Part shown: piece after piece, positions 1 to 6,309 of the stretch
Numbering within the stretch: position 1 is the first letter of the stretch
Layout: each line of letters starts with the position of its first letter
Assembly: GCA_016776605.1 (NCBI GenBank)
Contig: JADHTB010000019.1
Coordinates: 1-64,000, forward strand
Source: Alphaproteobacteria bacterium
GTDB lineage: Bacteria; Pseudomonadota; Alphaproteobacteria; GCA-2731375
Length of the DNA stretch: 64,000 bases
Direction of reading: 5' to 3'
Position numbers and translations under genes: made by a program
The notes under the pieces: model-generated
The model's database searches: none
What the model was told of the DNA's origin: nothing
The model's input: the letters and a program-made list of their open reading frames with translations, nothing else

Positions 1-2
1 GG

Positions 3-312
3 GCGCAACAGCGGATCGACGAGGTTTATGCCGATAACGCCCACCCCTATTTTGCCAAAAGCGGTGGCCGCAAGGGCCGCTTGAACGCCGCCATGCTGCG
101 CCTGAACCAAGTGACAGCGCCACCGAACCGGCCCCAGCCGGGACAGCAGTTGATCAGCGCCGCCATATTACCACCTAACCGGCGGCATCGGGTCGAACGT
201 CGCGACGATATCCCTGCGCGAAGGCGGCGATAACGTAGCTACAGTCGCTATCACGGACGCCGATTTTTCCAACACCAGTTCGCTATATTTTTCCGGTTCC
301 TACGATGTCTAG
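3..312 (+). pseudogene. Prophage structural-gene remnant, frameshifted, cut by window edge
   Basis: An open frame enters at base 3 and ends with TAA at 231-233; its first 40 or so residues (AQQRIDEVYADNAHPYFAKS onward) look like real phage protein, then become Pro/Arg-rich. From about 154 a second frame, with no start codon of its own, reads on to TAG at 310-312 and looks like natural protein (SNVATISLREGGDNVATVAI). The simplest reading is one coding region interrupted by a frameshift near 150-170, or two overlapping genes of which only one start is visible. The downstream phage lysis genes suggest a tail or virion protein. I do not recognise the family. Confidence 0.4.
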
Positions 313-331
313 CCAGATTGGGAGATAGAAA

Positions 332-583
332 ATGCTACGAAAACTAGAGTTCACCTTCACCGATGGCGCGGTTAATCCGGAGTGTCATGTCCGCACCGTC
401 GCGCCGCTGTTCGATGGCGATGGCAAGTCGGCGGGACAGGGTCCGGAGCACGTCGCCGTGGTCGCCGTGGCGGATGCTGCCGGCATCGATGCCGCCAGGC
501 TGACGGACGGTGAAAAGGCCAGCGTCCAGGCCCAGATCGCCGATACGCGGGCAAGGTGGCCCCTCCATGTCCGGCGGGCTTAA
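332..583 (+). CDS. Hypothetical prophage protein, 83 aa
   Basis: This is a short acidic protein starting at ATG 332 behind GGGAG at 320-324, with good spacing. No membrane segment or recognisable motif is visible. It lies 19 bases after the preceding phage fragment and about 35 bases before a membrane-anchored coiled-coil gene on the same strand, so it is probably part of the late prophage operon, for example a tail-associated accessory protein. The function is unknown; real coding status is supported by the ribosome binding site, position and lack of overlap with a better frame. Confidence 0.5.
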   Translation: MLRKLEFTFTDGAVNPECHVRTVAPLFDGDGKSAGQGPEHVAVVAVADAAGIDAARLTDGEKASVQAQIADTRARWPLHVRRA

Positions 584-618
584 GGCAAAAATGTAGTCCT
601 GATGGGAGGGCCAAAGAC

Positions 619-915
619 ATGAGCGATACACAGCGTCAGTCCTTGGCTGAACGGCACATTCAAACCTTTGTCGGCTTTGTCATTGTTGGCGTTGTCGGCT
701 GGGTTGGCTTCAGCGTATCGGACAGCCGGGAGGCCATTGCCCGCATGGAGGCCACAATCATGAGCCTGCAACAGCAGTTATCGGATATGCGGTTGCAGGT
801 GCGTGAGACAACGGCTGACCGCTACAGCCAGGCCAGCGCTGACCGTGACCTGGCCAGGGTTTTGAAAGAAGTGACGGAAAACCGGCGACGGATCGAACGC
901 ATTGAAGGCCGGTGA
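619..915 (+). CDS. Small membrane-anchored coiled-coil phage protein, 98 aa
   Basis: The start chosen is ATG 619 (MSDTQRQSLAERH), preceded by GGGAGGG at 604-610; an in-frame ATG at 556 would overlap the upstream gene and lacks a binding site. Residues about 16-35 form one hydrophobic segment (FVGFVIVGVVGWVGF), followed by a heptad-like helix (MEATIMSLQQQLSDMRLQV) and an Arg-rich tail. This layout, a single N-terminal anchor with a long soluble helix, is common for phage lysis accessory or spanin-like proteins and holin-adjacent genes, but no family is certain. It sits in the prophage segment upstream of the toxin-antitoxin module. Confidence 0.6.
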   Translation: MSDTQRQSLAERHIQTFVGFVIVGVVGWVGFSVSDSREAIARMEATIMSLQQQLSDMRLQVRETTADRYSQASADRDLARVLKEVTENRRRIERIEGR

Positions 916-936
916 AACCGAGAAGGAACCAAGACC

Positions 937-1071
937 GTGGCGACGTGGCGGGAAGATCATCGGCGTCAAGCTAATGGCAATCAGTTCGCCATGCTGGTTG
1001 CGGCGGCGGCGAGCCATCCGGTATCGCGGCAATGGAAAGGGTATTGGCAGCGAGGTCGCGTAAGTCATTGA
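937..1071 (+). CDS. Possible 44-aa phage peptide with GTG start
   Basis: An open frame starts with GTG at 937, nine bases after AAGGA (923-927), and ends with TGA at 1069-1071. The product (VATWREDHRRQANGNQFAML onward) is basic, contains a short Ala-rich helix and resembles no family I know. It fills the space between the membrane-anchored phage gene and the promoter of the toxin-antitoxin pair. Support is only the binding site, the phase and the absence of a competing gene, so this remains tentative. Confidence 0.3.
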   Translation: MATWREDHRRQANGNQFAMLVAAAASHPVSRQWKGYWQRGRVSH

Positions 1072-1092
1072 TAATGAATTAACATTAACTTA

Positions 1093-1145
1093 TTGATTCT
1101 TAAGCTAAATTGGCTTATCCTATGATGAAGATCAGACTTCATCAT
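1093..1145 (+). promoter_or_regulatory. Promoter and palindromic operator of the toxin-antitoxin pair
   Basis: A sigma70-like promoter is visible as TTGATT (1093-1098), a 17-bp spacer and TATCCT (1116-1121). Directly after it lies a perfect inverted repeat, ATGATGAAG (1122-1130), 6-bp centre, CTTCATCAT (1137-1145), covering the expected transcription start and abutting the GGAGG binding site at 1146-1150. Such placement fits an autoregulatory operator bound by antitoxin or complex, or a 5' RNA hairpin that masks the ribosome binding site. The role is inferred. Confidence 0.6.
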
Positions 1146-1156
1146 GGAGGATGGAT

Positions 1157-1606
1157 ATGGCTTCCGCTCTGGATGTTGCGCAGTATATATTGGCCCAAAA
1201 GGGGGCCATGACTGCGATGAAATTGCAAAAACTTGTTTATTACTCTCAGGCGTGGTCAACCGCTTGGGAAGATGACGTCATCTTCCCGGAGCCCATTTTT
1301 GCATGGAAAAACGGTCCTGTGGTGCGTGAACTATGGGAGGCACATCGAGGACAGTTTCGTGTCGGCGATATCGCAGGCGGGGACCCCAACATTCTAACGG
1401 TCGCGCAGGGGCGCACCATTGATATTGTCGTCAATTTTTATGGCGAAAAGAATGCTCAATGGCTGAGCGATCTCACGCACATGGAAGACCCGTGGAAGAA
1501 TGCGTGGTATGGCGTTGAAGAGCACCGGCGAGGCACCATGGAAATTACGCCAGCGAGCATGGCGGAATATTACAGCAGCCTCGGCCCTTCCGATGAACAA
1601 GCGTGA
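1157..1606 (+). CDS. Panacea-domain (DUF4065, SocA-like) antitoxin
   Basis: This 149-residue protein matches the Panacea/DUF4065 fold known as a promiscuous antitoxin domain (PanA; SocA and GepA relatives). Its diagnostic block, MKLQKLVYYSQAW near residues 20-32 followed by the FAWKNGPVVRELW stretch, is intact. The ATG at 1157 was preferred over 1151 because GGAGG at 1146-1150 is six bases from the former and abuts the latter. The stop overlaps the next gene by 14 bases, the usual arrangement for an antitoxin translated ahead of its toxin. It would neutralise the co-encoded protein. Family assignment is by recognition of the motif; the toxin specificity is unknown. Confidence 0.85.
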   Translation: MASALDVAQYILAQKGAMTAMKLQKLVYYSQAWSTAWEDDVIFPEPIFAWKNGPVVRELWEAHRGQFRVGDIAGGDPNILTVAQGRTIDIVVNFYGEKNAQWLSDLTHMEDPWKNAWYGVEEHRRGTMEITPASMAEYYSSLGPSDEQA

Positions 1607-2135
1607 GGCTCGGTTAGCCCGCGCTGCACTCAAGAAACTTCAACAAGAAGATAAATCGGCCCGGCTAAGAGATCGTCCAGCCGAGAACGGCGCTCCTAGA
1701 ATTGAAATGGCCCCGCAAGCTAGAGAAGTAAGGACGGGAGCCGATCCTGGGTCCATCTATCAGATGCAGATGGAGTGGTCCGACGGAAATGCGGACCGCG
1801 AGGGGACGTGGTCGTGGGGCCATGAAAGAGATTGGGGCGACGAGGTATGGAAAGAGGTTATTGAGCCGAAGATAGTGGAGTTCGGAAGGTTATTGTGGAG
1901 AGAAATTGAAGCAATGACGACGGATACTGGACATCGTTCTCATCATCCAATGGACGTTGAGATAATCCACAACGATGCCATAAGCCGACTCTACGAAATT
2001 GAACAATACCAGGACAGCATCTATCGATTTAGACTAGGAAATCGTCGGAGGTTATGGGGGTTTAGGACAGTCAACGTATTTGAGATTCTTTGGTACGATC
2101 CAGAACACAACATCTATCGAGTTGAACCCGACTAA
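1593..2135 (+). CDS. Putative toxin paired with Panacea antitoxin, RelE-like C-terminus
   Basis: The 180-residue product starts at ATG 1593, inside the last codons of the Panacea gene, suggesting translational coupling. The first 60 residues are charged and probably flexible; the C-terminal 40 (IYRFRLGNRRRLWGF, then FEILWYDPEHNIY) have the alternating basic/hydrophobic strands seen in RelE/HigB-like ribonuclease-fold toxins, ending in the WYDPEH pattern. This suggests an mRNA-cleaving or ribosome-associated toxin, but no catalytic residue can be proven by eye. Base composition drops to a more AT-rich style than the flanking chromosome, consistent with mobile cargo in a prophage. It could also be an unrelated toxin class, since Panacea antitoxins pair with many. 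Confidence 0.65.
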   Translation: MNKREARLARAALKKLQQEDKSARLRDRPAENGAPRIEMAPQAREVRTGADPGSIYQMQMEWSDGNADREGTWSWGHERDWGDEVWKEVIEPKIVEFGRLLWREIEAMTTDTGHRSHHPMDVEIIHNDAISRLYEIEQYQDSIYRFRLGNRRRLWGFRTVNVFEILWYDPEHNIYRVEPD

Positions 2136-2244
2136 ATCTACATTTTGGCAAAGTTGTGATTGTTGAGGCTTCTGCGAATCGGTCGGCAAATCTTGCTTCC
2201 TTTGGCAAGCCTCGAGTCAAGAGAAAGTTGAAAAAAATGTTGTG

Positions 2245-2266
2245 TTATCTACAAATATGTGGATAA
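2245..2266. promoter_or_regulatory. Pair of inverted DnaA-box-like nonamers in an AT-rich gap
   Basis: TTATCTACA (2245-2253, one mismatch to the consensus TTATCCACA) and TGTGGATAA (2258-2266, a perfect box on the minus strand) face each other across AATA. The surrounding 2136-2350 interval carries no gene, is AT-rich and includes an A7 tract (2231-2237). This could bind DnaA and mark a replication or regulatory site of the prophage, or be a coincidental palindromic operator. Confidence 0.35.
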
Positions 2267-2349
2267 CTATGTGCATGATTCTGTGGGTGACACGGTGATA
2301 ATCTGCATGCCGTAGCACTGCGAATAAAAATTTTGGGCATTCGCAGGAG

Positions 2350-2430
2350 CGTTATATGGGGTTCATTGCAGGCCCCATCGATACAGGATCGACAGGCCTC
2401 TGTTGCCCAACAGAGGCCTGTTTCGTTTTA
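2350..2430 (+). ncRNA. Candidate small RNA of three stacked hairpins
   Basis: Three stems follow one another without a gap: ATGGGG/CCCCAT (2356-2361 with 2373-2378), CGAT/ATCG (2378-2390 region, loop ACAGG), and a perfect 14-bp stem with a U-rich tail. No protein-coding frame fits; the 61-codon frame running through it is interrupted in sense by the stems. The last stem is a strong terminator although no gene precedes it closely on this strand, which is why a short non-coding transcript is proposed. Confidence 0.3.
2392..2430 (+). terminator. Strong intrinsic terminator
   Basis: ACAGGCCTCTGTTG (2392-2405) pairs perfectly with 2408-2421 around a CC centre, followed by TTCGTTTTA. It lies between the plus-strand toxin-antitoxin region and the minus-strand gene that ends at 2428, whose stop codon is in the U tract. 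It could serve the proposed small RNA or read-through from the toxin gene. Confidence 0.8.
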
Positions 2431-2838
2431 CCGGTGTGTTCGAATTATAGGGCCGCGCTTCAACATGCTCCGCGTTTGCCCCATCTTGGTGCGGTGAAAA
2501 CTGTCGATAAATATCTCATCACGAGACTTAGTGCACTTTAGGTAAATACGGTATCTTATGTATTCAATGTGCGGATGCTGAAAGCAGATAATGGCATTTT
2601 GGGGCCTGTTATCGTCCTTAATGGCAAGCCCATCATCCAGCGCCCAGACTAAATACGCGTAATCTTTTGCTAATATATCCTTGTGGCGGGCGGCCTGCTT
2701 AGCCATCGTCTCTCGTGATAAAATAGCAGCGCAAGTATTCGCGCCAATGGCCTGCGCGATGTCATGTTCTATATCGCACACCTGGAAATAATCCCTGGAC
2801 TCATCGTTCAGGAATGCACTGAATTTCCGCATATCCAT
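2428..2838 (-). CDS. Hypothetical protein, possible phage BECR-type nuclease domain
   Basis: The 136-residue frame is taken from ATG 2838 (MDMRKFSAFLNDESRDYF); another in-frame start lies seven codons upstream, and no clear binding site settles it. The C-terminal half (YLVWALDDGLAI, IYLKCTKSRDEIFIDSFHRTK) resembles the phage barnase-EndoU-ColicinE5-RelE-like (PBECR) nuclease families, in which a terminal Ser/Thr-Phe-His and nearby Arg are typical. That match is from pattern memory only. The gene is AT-rich, reads against the prophage genes and ends at the terminator, as expected for late-acquired phage cargo. It may be a toxin or a virion-packaged nuclease. Confidence 0.5.
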   Translation of the reverse strand: MDMRKFSAFLNDESRDYFQVCDIEHDIAQAIGANTCAAILSRETMAKQAARHKDILAKDYAYLVWALDDGLAIKDDNRPQNAIICFQHPHIEYIRYRIYLKCTKSRDEIFIDSFHRTKMGQTRSMLKRGPIIRTHR

Positions 2839-2995
2839 AATTATTGGCGATAATGCCACAATCCGGTTGCAATTGCGAATCGATTACCCCAGCGAATATG
2901 AGTCTCGCTATTGACGGTGCTAAATCAGCGATCCAAAGCCAACAACATATACTGGACCCGCTCTCCCACCATGTAGGCGTACGCAACGCTGGGGA

Positions 2996-3253
2996 TCAGT
3001 CAACTAACCGGTTGTAGAGCTGCGCGATGGCCCATACGAGCAAGGCGGCAATCGCGCTCCATAGGATCAGTCCCGTGAAGAAACCTGTCCAATGCATTGA
3101 CCATCCCTGATTGCTGAGATCGGCGTGCACCATGTGGCCGCTCATCTGCATCATCGGGCCCGGAATTAGCACGACCAGTATGCTGCAAATTACCCAGATA
3201 ACGGCGAAAACGATTGCAGTTGCGACTCCAAGCTTAACCGCGTCCAGTTTCAT
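2996..3253 (-). CDS. DUF5676-family small membrane protein
   Basis: The 85-residue product has two membrane helices, residues about 10-31 (VATAIVFAVIWVICSILVVLIP) and 57-79, separated by a short loop rich in Met and His (MMQMSGHMVHADLSNQGW). This matches the DUF5676 pattern, including the starting MKLD and ending YNRLVD. GGAGGA lies six bases before the ATG at 3253. DUF5676 proteins are of unknown function and often accompany metal or envelope-stress genes; finding one among phage genes suggests cargo. The Met/His loop could bind a metal, which is conjecture. Confidence 0.75.
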   Translation of the reverse strand: MKLDAVKLGVATAIVFAVIWVICSILVVLIPGPMMQMSGHMVHADLSNQGWSMHWTGFFTGLILWSAIAALLVWAIAQLYNRLVD

Positions 3254-3563
3254 AGCTTCCTCCGTCGAGACTGTTGTAGCCAGCGCAGTGGCGCGCCCAG
3301 GAAGTTGAATGCTACCGGCAAACCGCTGCCGCCAAATTGATCCTTGTCAGTTTCTATGGATAGCTCGCTGATGGGCTGATTTCCATTTGAGCCAATATCG
3401 CCAGTAATTAGCAGTTTATAGCGCAAAAATACCGATCCCCATGAGGGGTTGATGGCCCGGTGACGACATTCTGGAAAACCTTTTCCACATAAGGGCCGAA
3501 ACTTTCGGCCTGAATCTCGCACATTGTTGCCGCCTCCGGGCGGCTTTTTTATGAGGTAACGCT
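3254..3563. other. Intergenic stretch with two hairpins, no gene
   Basis: No convincing coding frame lies here; a minus-strand frame at 3250-3522 has no recognisable product. Two structures stand out: GGCCGAAA (3494-3501) facing TTTCGGCC (3503-3510) around a single base, and the terminator-like stem at 3529-3550. The stretch leads directly into the lysis genes. Confidence 0.6.
3529..3550 (+). terminator. Intrinsic terminator ahead of the lysis genes
   Basis: GCCGCC (3529-3534), loop TCCG, GGCGGC (3539-3544) and six T residues (3545-3550). It ends transcription coming from the left just 13 bases before the holin start, so the lysis genes either rely on read-through or on a promoter overlapping this site. 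Confidence 0.75.
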
Positions 3564-4013
3564 ATGCTCTCGCTATTTGGCTCGCTATTGGGTTTTGGCA
3601 CGTCGTTCCTGCCCAAGATCATGGATTTCTTTCAGGACCGCCAGGACAAGGCCCATGAACTGGCGGTGATGACGCGGCAAATGGAACTGCAACTAAAATT
3701 GCAGGAAGCCGGGGCGGTCCAGAAACTTGAAGCCATCAACGTGGATGCGGATATCAGGGAAACGGAAGCCCTGCACAAAGAACAGACGCGGATCACCCTG
3801 AAGGCATCGCAAGGGTTTATCAACCTGTCCGCCTCCGTGCGCCCGGTCATAAGTTATCTATTCTTCTTTGAATTTCTGCTGTTGTCGGTGGCGGTGTTCA
3901 TGGATTGGATGACGGAGCCGCAATACACCATGATTTGGAACAACGAAATGCAGGCCATCTTTGCCGCCGTTGTCTCTTTCTGGTTCGGCCAGCGCACGTT
4001 CGGGCGAAAATGA
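3564..4013 (+). CDS. Holin, GTA_holin_3TM-like
   Basis: This 149-residue protein would form the membrane lesion that releases the endolysin. It has a hydrophobic N-terminus (residues 1-20), a charged helix rich in Glu, Gln and Lys (about 25-85), then two C-terminal membrane segments (VISYLFFFEFLLLSVAVFM and IFAAVVSFWFGQ). This is the order of the holin family named after gene transfer agents (PF11351). GAGG at 3553-3556 precedes ATG 3564. The TGA stop overlaps the ATG of the lysozyme gene (ATGA at 4010-4013), so the two are translationally coupled as a lysis cassette. Confidence 0.8.
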   Translation: MLSLFGSLLGFGTSFLPKIMDFFQDRQDKAHELAVMTRQMELQLKLQEAGAVQKLEAINVDADIRETEALHKEQTRITLKASQGFINLSASVRPVISYLFFFEFLLLSVAVFMDWMTEPQYTMIWNNEMQAIFAAVVSFWFGQRTFGRK

Positions 4014-4453
4014 AAACCCCACCAGCCGGACTGGATCTTATCAAGCACTACGAAGGCTGGTCCGCCACGCCCTACCTGGACCCTGTCGGAATCCCCACCA
4101 TTGGCTACGGCTCTACCTGGGGTCTGGGTGGCGGAAGAGTCACCATGGGCCATCCTGAAATCGATAGCGCTGCTGGAGAGGCTCTGCTGGCGCGGGAACT
4201 GGCGCATACGGAAAAGGCCGTGAGCCGGTTAATCCGCGTGCCTCTGAACGAGGGTCAGTTCGCGGCCCTGGTATCGTTCACCTACAATCTCGGGTCCGGT
4301 CGGTTACAAGGGTCTACCCTGCGCATGAAGGCCAACCGTGGCGACTATGACGGGGCGGCTGACGAGTTTCCGAAATGGCGGCGGGCGGGGGGCCGTATTA
4401 TGCGCGGCTTGGTGCGGCGACGGGCCGAGGAACGGGCGCTGTGGCTGAATTAG
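4010..4453 (+). CDS. Endolysin, GH24 (T4-type) lysozyme
   Basis: The 147-residue enzyme cleaves the beta-1,4 bond of peptidoglycan. The catalytic triad is at Glu15 (HYEGW), Asp24 (YLDPVG) and Thr30 (IPTIGYG); the spacings of 9 and 6 residues equal those of T4 lysozyme Glu11-Asp20-Thr26. Later parts (EGQFAALVSFTYNLG, then the Arg-rich RRRAEERALW end) also fit the family. No signal peptide is present, so export relies on the upstream holin. The start is ATG 4010, overlapping the holin stop. It marks the end of the prophage: the next gene, ubiE, is chromosomal and ends only 10 bases away. Confidence 0.93.
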   Translation: MKTPPAGLDLIKHYEGWSATPYLDPVGIPTIGYGSTWGLGGGRVTMGHPEIDSAAGEALLARELAHTEKAVSRLIRVPLNEGQFAALVSFTYNLGSGRLQGSTLRMKANRGDYDGAADEFPKWRRAGGRIMRGLVRRRAEERALWLN

Positions 4454-4462
4454 TGACTGCCG

Positions 4463-5221
4463 TCAAATGCGCCAGGCGGAATGCATGGCGGCGATGCCGC
4501 CGGCCAGGTTGCGATAGCTGACATTGTCCAGGCCCGCGTCCGTAATCATGGCGGCAAAGGTTTCCTGATCGGGAAAGGTGCGGATACTTTCGGCCAGATA
4601 GCGGTAGGATGCCTCGTCTCCAGCCACCATGCGGCCCAGGCGGGGTACCACTTGAAACGAGTATTTGTCGTACAGGCCGGCCAATCCCGGCAGCGCAAGA
4701 CGCGAGAATTCCAAACACATGAAGCGCCCGCCGGGCTTCAAGACCCGGTGCATTTCGGACAGCGCCTGGGCCTTGTCGGTCATATTGCGGATGCCGAAGG
4801 CGCAGGTCACCGCATCAACAGAGGCATCGGGGATGGGCAGGCTTTCCCCGTTGGCGCACAGCCAATCGATGGCGCTGGTCATACCCCGCCGTTTGGCGCG
4901 CCATGTTTGCGCACGCTTTTGTCCCACCAGAAGCATTTCTTGATTGATATCCGCCACGGTGACCCTGCCGCCGCCGGCGGCCAGGAACCGGAAGGCGATA
5001 TCCCCTGTCCCCCCCGCTAAATCCAACAGGTGCATTTCGGCCCTGGGCCGTAGCCAGGTGATGAACGCGGCCTTCCAAAAGCGGTGCAGACCGCCCGACA
5101 TAAGGTCGTTCATCACATCGTAGCGACCGGCCACGGAATCGAAGACTTCGCGCACGCGAGCGGTCTTTTCCGCCCACGGGACGCTTTGAAAGCCAAAATC
5201 AGTGCTGGCATCTGGCGCCAT
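4463..5221 (-). CDS. ubiE: UbiE, quinone-ring C-methyltransferase
   Basis: This 252-residue S-adenosylmethionine-dependent enzyme methylates the benzoquinol ring in ubiquinone synthesis (and demethylmenaquinone where present). The family signatures are clear: VREVFDSVAGRYDVMNDLMS near the N-terminus, the SAM-binding LLDLAGGTGDIAFRF, and the FGIRNMTDKAQALSEMHRVLKPGG stretch. The start MAPDAS at 5221 gives the usual length; the frame remains open to 5293 with a non-conserved extension. It is divergent from mutM with about 90 bases between them, a pairing common in alphaproteobacteria. Its stop lies 10 bases from the prophage lysozyme, so the prophage border is here. Confidence 0.95.
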   Translation of the reverse strand: MAPDASTDFGFQSVPWAEKTARVREVFDSVAGRYDVMNDLMSGGLHRFWKAAFITWLRPRAEMHLLDLAGGTGDIAFRFLAAGGGRVTVADINQEMLLVGQKRAQTWRAKRRGMTSAIDWLCANGESLPIPDASVDAVTCAFGIRNMTDKAQALSEMHRVLKPGGRFMCLEFSRLALPGLAGLYDKYSFQVVPRLGRMVAGDEASYRYLAESIRTFPDQETFAAMITDAGLDNVSYRNLAGGIAAMHSAWRI

Positions 5222-5312
5222 GGCCGCAATCACTCCACTGTTTGTCGATTTATCGAACGAGCCCGCAGCATAGCATGTTTCTCGCCGTGCCAAGATAAGC
5301 TAGCCTGTCCCC

Positions 5313-6137
5313 ATGCCTGAATTACCCGAAGTAGAAACCGTCTGCCGTGGCCTGGAAGGGCCCCTGGTGGGCCAGCAGTTGACCAAGGTCACCCAGCGCC
5401 GCGACAAGCTGCGCTGGCCTCTGCCCGATAACTTTGCCCAGCGTTTGCAGGGGCGGACCATCCAGCGGCTGTACCGGCGGGCGAAATATATCCTGGCCGA
5501 TCTGGATGACGGCTGGGTCTGGATGACCCACCTGGGCATGTCGGGTCGGATGTTTATCCATGACGGTCTGGCGCCAGACCCCGGCAAGCATGATCATGTT
5601 TTGTTGGAGACGGACGGCGGACACACGGTGGTCTACCAGGATCATCGCCGCTTTGGCATGATGGATCTGGTGCCGGCGGACGCGCTGTACAAGCACCGCC
5701 TGTTGCAGGACCTGGGGCCGGAGCCCCTGGGCAACGAATTCAACGGTGTGGTTTTATCCGATGCGCTGCAAGGCCGGCGCACACCGATCAAGTCCGCCCT
5801 GTTGGATCAAAAAATCGTTGCCGGCCTGGGTAATATTTATGTCTGCGAGGCGTTGTTCCATACGGGCATATCACCGCGCCGCCTGGCGGCCTCGGTCGCC
5901 GGCAAGCGGGCCGAACGATTGGTGCCAGCCATTCGCGACGTGCTGACAAAAGCCATAGCCAAGGGTGGCTCTACCCTGCGGGATTATGTTCAGGCCTCGG
6001 GCGAACTGGGATATTTCCAACACGAGTTCACCGTCTATGGACGCGAGGGCGAGCCCTGCATCCGTTGCGGCCAACCCATCAAGCGGCTGGTGCAGGCGGG
6101 CCGCTCTACTTTCTTTTGCGCCAAATGCCAGCGCTAG
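5313..6137 (+). CDS. mutM: Formamidopyrimidine-DNA glycosylase MutM (Fpg)
   Basis: This 274-residue base-excision repair enzyme removes 8-oxoguanine and nicks the DNA by beta,delta-elimination. The catalytic N-terminus [13 protein letters not shown] is complete, with Pro2 as the nucleophile and Glu3. The C-terminal zinc finger has CIRCGQ and CAKC as its four cysteines. The TAG stop at 6135-6137 is also the first three bases of a 103-bp repeat, so the native stop context was probably replaced by an insertion. Next to ubiE, divergently oriented. Confidence 0.97.
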   Translation: MPELPEVETVCRGLEGPLVGQQLTKVTQRRDKLRWPLPDNFAQRLQGRTIQRLYRRAKYILADLDDGWVWMTHLGMSGRMFIHDGLAPDPGKHDHVLLETDGGHTVVYQDHRRFGMMDLVPADALYKHRLLQDLGPEPLGNEFNGVVLSDALQGRRTPIKSALLDQKIVAGLGNIYVCEALFHTGISPRRLAASVAGKRAERLVPAIRDVLTKAIAKGGSTLRDYVQASGELGYFQHEFTVYGREGEPCIRCGQPIKRLVQAGRSTFFCAKCQR

Positions 6138-6237
6138 AGCATTTTCATTCTGAAAATGCTCAGATCTTTAGAATTAGAGCAATTTTTCCAATCACTTAGA
6201 ATCGCTTCGCGATACTCATCAATTCGGAATTGCGTTA
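6135..6237 (+). repeat. 103-bp two-hairpin intergenic repeat, copy A
   Basis: The first stem is GAGCATTTTCA (6137-6147), loop TTC, TGAAAATGCTC (6151-6161). The second has outer arms AGAGCAATT (from 6176) and AATTGC near 6228-6233 around an inner stem ending TCGCTTCGCGA. The left end TAG doubles as the mutM stop codon; the right end has decayed from GCTCTA to GCGTTA. It shares its first 70 or so bases with copy B. Confidence 0.9.
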
Positions 6238-6309
6238 GTGGTGCCCTACCTTCTGGCTCTGCTATAGTTGCTCCCATTATGATGGAAGAATAACGCGTAG
6301 GAGAGCCCA

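Noticed and set aside
2356..2541. 61-codon plus-strand frame
   Set aside because: It runs through three stable hairpins and a terminator and overlaps the better-supported minus-strand gene.
3250..3522. 90-codon minus-strand frame upstream of the DUF5676 gene
   Set aside because: Low-complexity basic product with no family, overlapping the start region of a well-supported gene and a hairpin.
3564..4453. Gene transfer agent cluster
   Set aside because: The holin resembles the GTA-named family, but no GTA capsid or tail genes are seen and the cargo genes fit a prophage better.
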